A DNA stretch of 64,000 bases. Source: Candidatus Ozemibacter sibiricus (GTDB taxonomy: Bacteria; Muiribacteriota; Ozemobacteria; Ozemobacterales; Ozemobacteraceae). The notes beneath the pieces were generated by a model. It did not search any database and was not told where the DNA came from. It saw only the letters and a program-made list of their open reading frames with translations. The stretch covers positions 186,001-250,000 of the forward strand of contig QOQW01000005.1 of NCBI GenBank assembly GCA_003327425.1. The letters run 5' to 3'. A program made the position numbers and the translations under genes. This document shows positions 16,376 to 26,600 of this stretch, piece after piece; within the stretch, counting starts at the first letter, position 1, and the number at the start of each line of letters is the position of its first letter.

Positions 16376-19355
16376 TCGCGACCAGCCGATGGCCATGGCC
16401 GGGGGGGAGACCGGGGAACGCCCCCCCGCCGAAGCCTCCGCCCCCGCCGCCGAACCGGCAACGGCGGCGGCCGGCCTCGACGACAAGGGCCTGACCCCGC
16501 TTCTGCAGCAGTACAAAGACCTCAAGGCCCAGAACCCGCAGGCCATTCTGCTGTTCCGCTGCGGCGACTTCTATGAGACTTTCTTCGATGATGCCGTGGT
16601 GGCGGCGCGCGAGCTGCAGATCACCCTGACCGCCCGGGGCCGGACCGGCACCGGCCAGCCGGTGCCTCTGGCCGGTGTGCCGTACCACAGCGTGATGACC
16701 TATGTCGCGCGGTTGGTCCAGAAAGGCTTCACGGTCGCCATCTGCGAGCAGATGGAAGATCCCAAGCAGGCCAAGGGGCTGGTCAAGCGCGAGGTGGTGC
16801 GCATTTTGACGCCCGGTACCATCGCCGATCCGCAGTTGCTCGAGGAAAAGTCCAACAACTGGCTGACCGCCTTCGGACGTCGAGGAGAGCGATTCTGCCT
16901 GGCCGCCGTCGAGCTGTCGACCGGGGAAATGATCATCACCAGCGGCGACAAGGTCGAAATGGGCCTGCTGCCCGAGGAATTCACCCGCCTCTCGCCTCGC
17001 GAGGTGTTGTTGCTGGAAGGCGGAGATGACCCTCTCGAAGAGGGGGGGCGGTGCGGCGACCGTGGCCGACAGACCCGATCCAGCGGCCGAGATGCCGACG
17101 AACCTCCGGAAATTCCTGATGGGAGCGACCTTTCCGACGCCGGGGTGGGCGGGGGCGACCCCGCTGGCCCAATCGCGATCGGCGCCGCCGGGGCAGGGGC
17201 CAAGGCCGACCCCGGGGAGCCGGTCATCAGCGGCGCTGAACGAAGAGAATCGCGACCTGCTCCCTCTAGCCCCTCTTCCAGCGCCCCGTCGGGGCGAACG
17301 GGCGGGACCGGGCGGGCGGCCTGGGTGCCGCCGTGGCAGGCGCTGCGGCCCGAGGTGCATGTGCGCCGCGTGGGCGAGGCCGAGGCGGTCGAGGCGCTGG
17401 CGACGCTCTTTCCGCGCGAGCCGCGGGCGCGGTTCCTGGCCTTGCCGCCGCTCGAGCTGCGGGTGCTGGGCATCCTCGCCGAATATTTGCTCGATACCCA
17501 GAAATGCTCGCTGGGTCATCTGCGCTACCCGCAGCCGTACCGGCTGGGCGATGGCATGGTGCTCGACGAGGCCACGCTGCGCAATCTCGAGCTGCTGCCC
17601 GACGGCCGCGAACGCACCCTGGGCGGCACGCTGTTCGAAGTGGTCAACCGAACTCGCACCGCGATGGGCGCCCGGCTGCTGAAACGATGGCTGCTCAAGC
17701 CGTTGATTCAAGTCGCTCCCATACTCGAACGCCAGGAGCGGGTGGCGGCGTTGCATGCCGATCCGGTGCTGCTGGCCGAGGTGCGCGAGGCGTTGAAGGG
17801 CGTTCCCGATCTCGAACGGCTGCTGTCGCGCATCGTCCTGGGCAGTCGCAACCCGCGCGATGCGCAGGCGCTCGGTCTCGGACTGGCCCGGCTGCCGTTC
17901 TTGCATGAGCGTCTGAAGAATACGCCGCTGGCCGATGTCGCCGACGAACTCGCTCCCTTGCCCGATCTCGAAGGCCTCATCGCCAGAACTCTGCGAGAAT
18001 CGCTGCCGGCCGCCCTCACCGACGGCGGGGTCATCGCCGATGGGGTCGATCCGGCGCTCGATGAGCTGCGCGGGCTCCTGCGGGACGGCGACCGCTGGTT
18101 GGCGGCCTTCGAAGAGAAAGAAAGGGCCGCTACCGGCATCAAGACCTTGCGGGTGCGCAAGAACAACGTGTTCGGCTATTTCATCGAGATCTCGAAAGGC
18201 CTGGCCGACAAGGCGCCTGCGCACTACGTGCGCAAGCAGACCCTGACCACGGGCGAACGCTACATCACGGCCGAATTGAAAGAGTATGAGACCAAGGTGT
18301 TCTCGGCTCACGATCGCTCGATCGCCCTCGAAAAGGAGATCTACGAGCGGTTGGTGGAGCGGATTCGCGAGCAGATCCCGGCCATCCAGCGGGCGGCGGC
18401 CGGGCTGGCCCGCCTCGATGTGCTGGCCTCGCTGGCCTGGCTAGCCCAGGAGCGGCGGTTCGTGCGCCCGGTCATCGTCGAGGAGAACCGGCTCGAGATC
18501 AGGGGCGGGCGCCATCCCGTGGTCGAGGCCTTCCTGCCGGCCGGCGAATTCCACCCCAACGATACCATCCTCGATGCCGAACGGCGGCAGGCGATCATCA
18601 CCGGTCCCAACATGGCCGGCAAGTCGACCTACCTGCGGCAGACCGCTCTGCTGGTGCTGCTGGCCCAGATCGGCTCGTTCGTGCCGGCCGAGTCGGCGGT
18701 GATCGGCATCGTCGATCGCATCTTCACCCGGGTCGGGGCTTCCGACAACCTGATTCGGGGGCAGTCGACCTTCATGGTCGAGATGATGGAAACCTCGCTG
18801 ATCCTGAAGAATGCCACCGAACGCAGCCTGCTCATTCTCGACGAGATCGGGCGCGGTACCTCGACCTTCGACGGCCTGGCTCTGGCCTGGGCCATCCTCG
18901 AGCACATCAATCAGGTGACGCGGGCGCGCACCCTGTTCGCCACCCATTACCACGAGCTGACCGACCTGGTGCCGGTGCTGCCGCAGTTGTTCAATCTGAA
19001 CGTCGCGGTCCATCATGATGAGAAGTCGGGGGAAATGGTCTTCCTGCACGCCATCGAAGAGGGGCCGTCGAACAAATCCTACGGCATCGAAGTGGCTCGG
19101 CTGGCCGGGCTGCCGTCGGGGGTCATCGATCGCGCCCGTGAGATCCTGTTCGAACTCGAGAAGACCGAGCAGGACGAAGTGGGGCGGGTCACGCGGGCGG
19201 TACGGCGTCCGCCGCAGGCCAAGCCCCAGCAGTTGTCGCTGTTCGCCCCGCAGATGCTGCTGGCCGAGACGGTGCGGGCCATCGACGTGAACAACCTGAC
19301 GCCGCTCGAGGCGCTGAACCTGCTGGCCCGGCTGAAGGACATGGCGAATGGCTGA
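16353..19355 (+). CDS. mutS: DNA mismatch repair protein MutS, with a low-complexity insertion
   Basis: Recognises mismatches and signals repair through its ATPase. Up to 1000 residues, well above the usual 850-880. The mismatch-contacting Phe-x-Glu motif is in GDFYETF (near residue 72), the P-loop is GPNMAGKST starting at residue 751, and LILDEIGRGTSTFDGLA is the Walker B/signature region. The excess length comes from a Gly/Ala/Pro/Ser-rich insertion at about residues 223-326 within the connector domain, and an Ala-rich N-terminal leader of about 40 residues. The start is uncertain: ATG 16353 lies within the end of the DUF362 gene and ATG 16389 is an alternative; neither has a clear ribosome-binding site. 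Confidence 0.96.
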   Translation: MSGSPSTDRDQPMAMAGGETGERPPAEASAPAAEPATAAAGLDDKGLTPLLQQYKDLKAQNPQAILLFRCGDFYETFFDDAVVAARELQITLTARGRTGTGQPVPLAGVPYHSVMTYVARLVQKGFTVAICEQMEDPKQAKGLVKREVVRILTPGTIADPQLLEEKSNNWLTAFGRRGERFCLAAVELSTGEMIITSGDKVEMGLLPEEFTRLSPREVLLLEGGDDPLEEGGRCGDRGRQTRSSGRDADEPPEIPDGSDLSDAGVGGGDPAGPIAIGAAGAGAKADPGEPVISGAERRESRPAPSSPSSSAPSGRTGGTGRAAWVPPWQALRPEVHVRRVGEAEAVEALATLFPREPRARFLALPPLELRVLGILAEYLLDTQKCSLGHLRYPQPYRLGDGMVLDEATLRNLELLPDGRERTLGGTLFEVVNRTRTAMGARLLKRWLLKPLIQVAPILERQERVAALHADPVLLAEVREALKGVPDLERLLSRIVLGSRNPRDAQALGLGLARLPFLHERLKNTPLADVADELAPLPDLEGLIARTLRESLPAALTDGGVIADGVDPALDELRGLLRDGDRWLAAFEEKERAATGIKTLRVRKNNVFGYFIEISKGLADKAPAHYVRKQTLTTGERYITAELKEYETKVFSAHDRSIALEKEIYERLVERIREQIPAIQRAAAGLARLDVLASLAWLAQERRFVRPVIVEENRLEIRGGRHPVVEAFLPAGEFHPNDTILDAERRQAIITGPNMAGKSTYLRQTALLVLLAQIGSFVPAESAVIGIVDRIFTRVGASDNLIRGQSTFMVEMMETSLILKNATERSLLILDEIGRGTSTFDGLALAWAILEHINQVTRARTLFATHYHELTDLVPVLPQLFNLNVAVHHDEKSGEMVFLHAIEEGPSNKSYGIEVARLAGLPSGVIDRAREILFELEKTEQDEVGRVTRAVRRPPQAKPQQLSLFAPQMLLAETVRAIDVNNLTPLEALNLLARLKDMANG

Positions 19356-21705
19356 TCCCTACTGGGATCCGATCTTCGCGCGGCTGCAGAATGATCTCGA
19401 CCTGCTCCGCCTGATGGCGGCCGACCTCGACGATGCGGTGCTGCTGGGCTGTCTGGGGCCGAATCCGTCGCTGCAGAAGCAGTTGGGGCCGTTCGTCAAA
19501 GGGCGCCGGGTGACCAATCGGCCGGCGTTCCTCGAAGGGCTGCGGCGGGCGGCCGCGCGTGACGAAGCCCTGCGTCAGATCCTGTTCTTCTCGTGGATCA
19601 CCAGCAACGCGGCGACGATGAAATTTCCGACCGTGCCGGCCGACGAGGCGGCCCTGGCTCGGCTGCGGGCCGGCGAGTTCGGTCCTCCGGCCAAGATCGC
19701 CATCCTGGCCCGCATCGACCCGCGGCCGGCGGCGGTGGCGTTGCTGAACCGGTTTCTGGACGAGGGGCGTGCTCCGGCCGCGACCGATGTCTCGAGCGGT
19801 TCTCTGGCTCAACCCCCCACCGACCACGAAGGGCCTCCATCGCCGAAGGCTGAGCCGGCGAGCGCCGCCGCCGACGCTCGTCTGGCCGACCTCGAACGCC
19901 GTCTGCGCGAGGCGCTCGAAGAAGCCAAGACCTTGCGACGTCGCCTGAAAGAGGTCGAAGCCGAGCGGCACACTCTGCAGCAGCGGGCTTCGCAGCAGGG
20001 CGCCGAGCTGGCCCGTCGGCAGGAGGAGCTGGCGAATGCCGTAACCACCGCTGCCCGGTGGCAGGCCGAGGTCGAACGGCTGACGACAGCCGCGCGAGCC
20101 GCTCGTCCGGCGTCGGAGGGTCACCCGACCGGGCCGGTCCCCGTGCACCTTGAGCCTGCCGGCCCGCCGCCGAAAAGGGGCGAACCTCCTGCGTCGTCGG
20201 GAGGCGATCGTGAGCGGGAAGAGCTGCGTCGCCGCGTCGCTTCATTGGAAGAGGCGGTGAACCGACGTGCGGCGGCCATCGAGCGGCTCGAACACGATCT
20301 GGCTGAAGCCCGCGAGCGGGCTGCCCACCGTGAGGAGCAGACCGAGCAGATCGAGCGCCTGCAGCAACGAGTGGCAGAACAGGCCGCCGAGCTTCGGGCG
20401 TGGCGTCAGGGCATCCTGGGGCGGGTCGTGGCCCGGACCCGCGAAGGTGGCCGTGGCGGCGTCGTTTGTTTGGTGGAATTGCCTGGTGGCGGGTTGGTCC
20501 GGGTGCCAGAGCGCCGTTTCCAACCCTGCCCGCCACTCGAGGGCGAGTGGGTGGTGGTAGGTCGGATGGGAGGGGCAGGCGAACTCCGAACTGATCGGGC
20601 GCCATTGCCTGGCCGCCAACTCCCTCGTGAACGCCTCGGAACAGATGGACAAGCTGAGCAAGCGCTGCCAGGCGATGGCTCGTCTCGACCTTCCCAGCTT
20701 GACCAAGCGTCGGAAGCGGTGGTGGAAAGCGGGGCCGCCCCTGCCTCTGAAATACAAGATCAGGGTGTGGCGGCCCTTAGGTCGATCGACCCAAATGTGC
20801 CCACGCCTGCCAGCAGTGATGGCTCCGACTTCGTAAGCTTGAATTGGGGGTGGACGCTGGAAGCCAACCAGCGGATCGAACGGATCGGCATCCTCGTGCG
20901 CCGAGAAGGGGAGTGGTTCCTGGAAGGGGATGAAGAGACCTGGCCTGTCGCCGTTTCCCTTGATCAGGCCGATGAGGGCCGGCCGGCCGTCGGCATCTGG
21001 CTGCCCGCTCTGGGCGAGCGACCGGCAGCGGTGCGGGCGGTGCGATGGCTGTCCACCCGCGAGGTGCCTCCCCCGCAGACGTTTGCCTCATGGTCGACGT
21101 TGGAGCGGTTCTGGCGCCTGCTGCCCTTCGCCCCCGAAGAGATGGCGCGGTTTCTGCGCGAGACCGGCGTGGCGTGCACCATCCAATCGGATGGCGTTTC
21201 CTTCGAACGAGATGTTCGCGCTGTCTTAGGAGGGCTGCGCGGGCGTCTGCCGCTCGGCCATGTCTGCGAGCGCCCCGCCTGCCGAGAGACCGCGCGCGGG
21301 CGCCCCGGGTTCTGGCGAGCGGCCGGGCCTGACGATCGATGCGATGTCTGCGGGGCCGTCGATGGTGGCGCCGAGCCGGCACCCGCCGAGATCTACGATT
21401 TCGGCGGCCTTCGGGTGGTCATCGTCGGCGGCGATGCCGTGGGTGCGCGGTACGTCGAAGCGCTGGCGTCCCATCGCCTGCAGGTCGAGTGGCACAGCGG
21501 CTTCGCTGGGCTTGGCCCCCTGCGCGAGGGGTTGGGCGGGGCCGCCGCCGTCGTCATCGTGCTGCGGCAGGTCTCGCACACCGTGGTGCGCGAGCTGTTG
21601 CTCGTCGCCCAGGCGGCCGGGGTGCCGGTGCTGTTCAGCCCGGTGCGTGGGGTGTCTGGTGTTTTGCGTGTGCTGGTCGAATTCCTGCGGCCGACGCGCT
21701 GCTGA
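19348..21705 (+). CDS. Coiled-coil protein with C-terminal DUF2325 domain
   Basis: A 785-residue cytoplasmic protein of unknown function. In order: a helical N-terminal region (1-140); a long Arg/Glu/Ala-rich coiled coil (about 170-360) broken by Pro-rich linkers; a small beta-rich region (GRVVARTREGG...LVRVPERRF); a disordered stretch; a second globular region with a zinc-like Cys set (CERPAC and CDVCG); and a C-terminal DUF2325 domain (VVIVGGDAVGARYVEAL ... VLRQVSHTVVRELLL). The DUF2325 call is by pattern. The gene overlaps mutS by eight bases, so both are probably translated together; a role with MutS is possible but nothing in the sequence proves it. Confidence 0.8.
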   Translation: MADPYWDPIFARLQNDLDLLRLMAADLDDAVLLGCLGPNPSLQKQLGPFVKGRRVTNRPAFLEGLRRAAARDEALRQILFFSWITSNAATMKFPTVPADEAALARLRAGEFGPPAKIAILARIDPRPAAVALLNRFLDEGRAPAATDVSSGSLAQPPTDHEGPPSPKAEPASAAADARLADLERRLREALEEAKTLRRRLKEVEAERHTLQQRASQQGAELARRQEELANAVTTAARWQAEVERLTTAARAARPASEGHPTGPVPVHLEPAGPPPKRGEPPASSGGDREREELRRRVASLEEAVNRRAAAIERLEHDLAEARERAAHREEQTEQIERLQQRVAEQAAELRAWRQGILGRVVARTREGGRGGVVCLVELPGGGLVRVPERRFQPCPPLEGEWVVVGRMGGAGELRTDRAPLPGRQLPRERLGTDGQAEQALPGDGSSRPSQLDQASEAVVESGAAPASEIQDQGVAALRSIDPNVPTPASSDGSDFVSLNWGWTLEANQRIERIGILVRREGEWFLEGDEETWPVAVSLDQADEGRPAVGIWLPALGERPAAVRAVRWLSTREVPPPQTFASWSTLERFWRLLPFAPEEMARFLRETGVACTIQSDGVSFERDVRAVLGGLRGRLPLGHVCERPACRETARGRPGFWRAAGPDDRCDVCGAVDGGAEPAPAEIYDFGGLRVVIVGGDAVGARYVEALASHRLQVEWHSGFAGLGPLREGLGGAAAVVIVLRQVSHTVVRELLLVAQAAGVPVLFSPVRGVSGVLRVLVEFLRPTRC

Positions 21706-21727
21706 ACCCCGCCCCCGTCCTTCGACG

Positions 21728-22351
21728 TCAGGGAACGCGGGAGGGGCTGGTATGGCCGAGGCGAGACATCGGCGGGAACACCATCCGCAGGTCGATGGCC
21801 AGCCCCGGAAACAATGGTGTCTCGATGGTCTCGTGCTCGCCGTGGACGCATGGCTGGCCGAAGCGGCCAGGCGGTTCCAGGCGATAGATCGTGACGATGC
21901 GGTCGCCAGGCGAGACCAGCCAGTATTCCTTGACTCGGTGGCGTTCGTACAGGTCTCGCTTGGTGATGTGGTCGCGCGAGGCGGTACTGGGTGAAACGAT
22001 CTCGATCACCAGGTCGGGGGCGCCACGGCACCCTTGGTCGTCGAGCTTTTGCGGGTCGCAGACCACCACGATGTCGGGCTGGACGACCGTGTCGATCTGT
22101 TCATCGGCTTCCTGGTGGTTCGGCAAGCGGACGTCGAAAGGGGCTGCATGGACTTCGCAGGGATGGCCTTGAAAGAAGTTGGCCAACTGGCGCACCAGTT
22201 CGGTCGACACCAGCGAGTGCTGCCGGTTCGGCGCAGGGCCCATGTTCACCGCCTGGCCATCGATCAATTCCCAGCGTTCGTTATCTGGCCAGGTGGCATA
22301 GTCGCGGTAGGTGAAACGGTGGGGGTGAGGAGTGCCGCCCGGCCGGGGCAT
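21728..22351 (-). CDS. Uma2-family (DUF820) restriction-endonuclease-like protein
   Basis: A 207-residue protein of the Uma2 family, which has a PD-(D/E)xK nuclease fold and unknown physiological role. Characteristic segments are ERWELIDGQAVNM, VVQPDIVVVCDPQKL, GAPDLVIEIVSPSTASRD and KEYWLVSPGDRIVTIY; the D in QPDIVVV, the E in VIEI and following residues form the expected active-site arrangement. The ATG at 22351 is chosen because AAAGGAGG lies just upstream; longer frames are rejected. It converges on the DUF2325 gene with a 22-base gap. A paralogue lies at 61208-61903. Confidence 0.88.
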   Translation of the reverse strand: MPRPGGTPHPHRFTYRDYATWPDNERWELIDGQAVNMGPAPNRQHSLVSTELVRQLANFFQGHPCEVHAAPFDVRLPNHQEADEQIDTVVQPDIVVVCDPQKLDDQGCRGAPDLVIEIVSPSTASRDHITKRDLYERHRVKEYWLVSPGDRIVTIYRLEPPGRFGQPCVHGEHETIETPLFPGLAIDLRMVFPPMSRLGHTSPSRVP

Positions 22352-22388
22352 GGAATGACTGCCTCCTTTCGCGCAGGTCTCGTCGGAG

Positions 22389-22417
22389 TTTACCACATTC
22401 AGTGCTGAGAACAGAAT
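22389..22417 (+). promoter_or_regulatory. Candidate promoter for the sigma factor gene
   Basis: TTTACC (22389-22394) and CAGAAT (22412-22417) are 17 bases apart, about 50 bases before the proposed start codon. The -10 is identical to the one proposed for fabG. The match is moderate. Confidence 0.35.
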
Positions 22418-22467
22418 GGGGCTGGCAATGGCTGGGCAGAGGCTCAACAAAAGGGAGCCTTCAGCCG

Positions 22468-23457
22468 ATGGAAGGGGTTGATCCGCCGGAGAAGGCCCGT
22501 CTCCGTGGTGCTGCCGACTTCCTTTTCCTCCAAGGAGCTGGAACTAGGCAAGGTCTGGGCAGTTGCTGGTCGCATCTTTGGCAAGGAACAGGTGCCGAAT
22601 TGGCCGCATCGCAAAGGAACCAATTCCATCAGAATCGGTTGCTGAAAGAGTATTTCCGCGACCTGAAGCGCTTCCCGCCGTTGTCGAAGCGGGAGGAAGA
22701 GGTCTTGCTGCGCCAGTTCAAGCAAGGCGATCCCCGGGCGCGGGCCCGGTTGATCCTGTCGAATCTGCGGTTCGTCGTGGCGGTGGCCAAACGGTACAAG
22801 TTCATCAAGGACGTGCCGTTCGAAGATCTGATCGCGGTGGGGAATCTAGGCCTGATGCGGGCGGCGCGCCGCTTCAACCATGCCCACAAGGTGCGGTTCA
22901 TCTCGTATGCCGTCTGGTGGATCCGACAGGCCATCATCCAGGTCATTTCGATGCACACCCATCCGATCAGGCTGCCGCTCAATCGGGTGCACCAGGGACT
23001 CAAGCTGAAGAAGCTCGAGGAACAGCTGTCGAAAAAGCTGAATCGGAAGCCCACTCTTGAAGAGCTGGCCCGCGAGGCCGGCATGAAGACGCAGGATCTG
23101 CGCAAATTCCTGGCCGATAACCCCGTGGTGCTATCGCTCGACAGCACGCCGGTCGATCCGGATGAAGAACTCTATCTGCGCGATGTCATCACCGACCCCA
23201 AGGGCGATCCGCTGGTGCAGGCCGAGCAGCGGTCGTTGCGCGAAGAGGTGGAAAAAGTGATGGCCGCCCTCACCGATCGCGAGAAACTGGTCATCAGTTT
23301 CCGCTTCGGCTTGCAGTCGCAGCGGGCCTGCACGCTCGAAGAGATCGGCAAACTGCTGGGGCTCACCCGCGAGCGGGTGCGCCAGATCGAAGCCCAAGCC
23401 CTCGAGAAGCTGCGCCATCCCTCTCGCGCCGCCCGCCTGGGCATTTTCCGGACGTGA
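22468..23457 (+). CDS. Sigma-70 family RNA polymerase sigma factor (group 1/2/3 type)
   Basis: A 329-residue sigma factor with regions 1.2, 2, 3 and 4 but no region 1.1. Region 1.2 begins at LLKEYFRDLKRFPPLSKREE; region 2 contains RLILSNLRFVVAVAKRY, FEDLIAVGNLGLMRAARRF and the -10-binding YAVWWIRQAI; region 3 has RLPLNRV; region 4 ends with the helix-turn-helix CTLEEIGKLLGLTRERVRQIEAQAL. It looks like an RpoS/RpoH-size factor; which role it has cannot be decided. The roughly 50 residues before region 1.2 are not conserved-looking, and the start is uncertain: ATG 22468 has AAGGGAG ten bases upstream, but a later start is possible. Confidence 0.92.
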   Translation: MEGVDPPEKARLRGAADFLFLQGAGTRQGLGSCWSHLWQGTGAELAASQRNQFHQNRLLKEYFRDLKRFPPLSKREEEVLLRQFKQGDPRARARLILSNLRFVVAVAKRYKFIKDVPFEDLIAVGNLGLMRAARRFNHAHKVRFISYAVWWIRQAIIQVISMHTHPIRLPLNRVHQGLKLKKLEEQLSKKLNRKPTLEELAREAGMKTQDLRKFLADNPVVLSLDSTPVDPDEELYLRDVITDPKGDPLVQAEQRSLREEVEKVMAALTDREKLVISFRFGLQSQRACTLEEIGKLLGLTRERVRQIEAQALEKLRHPSRAARLGIFRT

Positions 23458-23469
23458 CCCTCGGCCCTG

Positions 23470-23489
23470 GCGCCGAGGCGCCTCGGCGC
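23470..23489. repeat. Perfect 20-base palindrome after the sigma gene
   Basis: A perfect inverted repeat without spacer, centred on GGCGCC, begins 13 bases after the sigma factor stop codon. It could form a cruciform or weak transcript end, or be a protein-binding site; no T-run follows. Confidence 0.55.
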
Positions 23490-23570
23490 GAAGCGACAGG
23501 ATAGAGGGGAACGCCTGACCGTTGGTTGCCCAGCAGCCACGAGCCTGGGCACCGTTGGTGATCGTTGTGA

Positions 23571-23605
23571 CCAACAAAACGGGCGGGGCCACCAAGGCCC
23601 CGCCC
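23571..23605 (-). terminator. Intrinsic terminator of the large lipoprotein gene
   Basis: Read on the minus strand, a perfect ten-base-pair GC stem (23596-23605 with 23581-23590) with a five-base loop is followed by GTTTTGTTGG. It lies 18 bases after the stop codon at 23624. Confidence 0.85.
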
Positions 23606-23623
23606 GCTGCAGATCTGCCTACG

Positions 23624-26600
23624 TCAGCGCGGATCGAACGAACGAATGAGCAGGTTGTTCGTCGGACCATCAGCACATAGCACATACACCCGTTTGCGGA
23701 CATCGTCGTAGAAAACGCTCTGCCCTGACAGAGGTAGGAAGGAAAATTCGGGTGGGTTATCGGCGAAGAAGAGGCTCGTTGGTTGCCCTTTGGCATCGGC
23801 TTTGACAAAGAAGGCGGGCGGGGTAGAACCCTGGAGAATGCCCCAATATCCACCTCGTCCATCGGCCACTCCTCGCCCCAGCCCAGGAGAAACAGTATCG
23901 ATCTGTTCGACATTCTTTTCATTGAGGTAAAAACTGGTGAAAGCTGTGTTGTAGTATGTCGCGTTTTGCGTTCCGACCCCAAAGGTTGTAGGAGTCAGAG
24001 CCATCAATCCTCTGATGGATTCAGTGAAGTCAGTGCGGAGGCCACGAGACTCAAAGCCATCCGAGGCGTCGAATCCCTCTAATCGAGGTCCTCCGATGGC
24101 CACATTATAGGCCAGGATGAAGTAGCGGCCGTTGTTTCGAAGGAGAATCGCAAAATTATAGGGGCTGTTGCCATTGAGGGGGAGAGTGGAAGTTGCGTAA
24201 ATGACATTGAGACTGTCATCGAGCACCCGGACTTGACACGTCGAAGACCCTGGTTCATGCTCGAACAGGGCGATTCGTCGCGTCTCTGGCTCGACGGTGA
24301 GAAGCCGTTCGGTTGATCCTGAGGTGAGTGCAAGAGGGGAGCCGATCGGGCCGACGAGATCGCCGTCATACATCTTCAAAAGATTGTTCGCGCCGTCGGT
24401 GACGTAGACATGGGTCGAATCGAGGGCGGCGAATACATCGTTGGAACCGATGGTCATGGTGGCCACGACCAAGGCCGATGAGGGGTTGACGGCTCGCAGA
24501 TAGTAAGTCCCCCCGGAAGTCTTGATCAGGATGTTCTGGCCTGGAACCAGGGCCGCATCGACGAATGGATCACTGGTCCAGTCGATATCACCGACGAGAG
24601 AGGAATATTCGGTGGGTGAGGGCGGGGTCGGGAAGGGGGACGAAATGGCGACGGGGCCGGTGATCGACCCACGCAAGCCACGCACCGTGACGGTGTAAGT
24701 GATGTTGGGCCTCACGTTGCCGAAGGTCACGATGGTTGCCGAGGTTTCGATGGTCTGAGTCGCCAGGCCATCGGTGATGGTTGCCCGATATGCGGTTGCA
24801 AACGGAATCGGCGGCCATTTGACCTCGACCTGGGTGGGCCGGGGATCGATCGCCAGGCTCCCTGGGGCGAGACCATCGAGATTGCGGAACAGAGGTGTCG
24901 AAGCCACGGCTTGCGAGCCGTCGGGGTTGGTGAGTCGCAGCGTATAGGTGCCTGGAGCCAAGTCTCTGATCTGGAAGATGGCCTGCCCACCGGGCCAAGG
25001 CGTCAACGCGGGCGGCAGGTCGATGCCATTGGCGCTGGCCTTGGTGCGAACCGGATTGTCGAACAGATTGGTGCCATTGACCTGCAGGTTGTAGCTGGCA
25101 TCGATGGTGTAGCTGACAATGCCCGGGGCGGTCAGATTGAGGGGAATGGCTGCCATGCCATTGATCTGGACGAGCTGTTTCGACGCCAGGGCGAAGGGAG
25201 GAATCGCCATACCGAAGCCATACCCCTGATCGGGAGGCAACGACAGAACATAGTCATTGCCCGAAGTAGGAGGAATGTTCTCGAACCGGAAACGACCAGT
25301 GGGATCGGTCATGACCTCGAAGCGGGCTTTGGTGGCTGAGTTGGTGAGAACGACCTCCAACGTTTTGCCCGCAGGAACGTTCGTGAAATCGAGCTGGCCT
25401 TCGACCGTGCCGGTGAACAGGGCGATGGGATTGACATTGATGACGGTGGGATACCCGGTGTTGGGGGTGACGACCTCGATGGGCGGCAGAACGCCGGCGG
25501 GGCGATAGTCGCGCGAACGGATGCGGATGTCATACCACCCGATCGGGATGGCCGGGAAGGAGAACGAGCCGACGGCATCGGTCTCCACTTCCATCAAGAA
25601 ATTGTCGGTGGTCGACGCCAATTGCACGACGATGCCGGAATGATTTTCCCCGGGCATGACGAACTGGGTTTTGAGAACGGTGCCGAAAACGACCGCGACC
25701 GGCTTGGGAGGCAAAGGAACGGCGGAATAGGAACGGTTGACGTTGGCGTTCAGAACCACGGTATCGGTGGCCGTGGGAGTGTTCAGCCGATAGCGGCCCT
25801 GGACGCTGAAATCGTAGGTTCCGCTCGGAATGCCCGAGAATACGAACTTGCCGGAGGGATCGGTAATCGAGGTGAAGGACAGGTTGCCCGGCGGCATTTG
25901 CCGCAGCAACAGGCTGAGGCCGCCGTTATCGAACTCGTCGGCGAGCCGCGGCGTCTTGGCGATGGTGCCTTCGAAGGTGAAGACGGCGCCGGGAGGCACG
26001 ACCGGTCGCGCCACCAGCGTGGTGTTCACGTGGTTGCTGGTGGTGATCGTGAACGTATAGGGGGTCGGATTCAGCTCATATCGCCCCGCCAATGACAACG
26101 CATAGGTATCGGCGGGCAGGTTGTCGAAGATGAAATCCCCTGCTCCGTTGGTGACGGCGAAGAAGGTGGCACCATTGGGGCTCGTCAATAGGAGATTGAG
26201 GCCGCTGTTGTCGATCTCATCACCCAGCCTGACCTGCTTGGTGATGCGGCCGGTGAACTGGTAGCGCGGTCCCGGGGGCGCCAGCAGACTCACGGTCAGC
26301 AGGCCCGACAGCGTCGTGCCCGGTACGGAGATGGTGGCCGAGCCATTGATCACGGTCAAACCGGCGTTGGGGCCATTGACCAGCGCCCAGGGGGAGAGGG
26401 CCACCAGACGCCAGGTGCCGTGCGGCACGGTGAAGGAGAATCCACCGTTGCTTTCGGTGACGGCCATATGCGAACCCGAGGGGTTGACCAGCATCAGATT
26501 GATGCCGCCATTGGTCGTCTCATGCGCCAGCAGGAGGGTCTTGGTCGCCACGCCGTTCAGAGTCGCGGTCGGCAGAGTAGTGGACCGGGGAGTCAGCACG

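Noticed and set aside
22480-22620. An alternative frame upstream of sigma region 1.2 that looks protein-like (SSKELELGKVWAVAGRIFGK).
   Set aside because: It ends in a stop before region 1.2 and has no start signal; it could mark a frameshift in the sigma head but the evidence is too thin to call.
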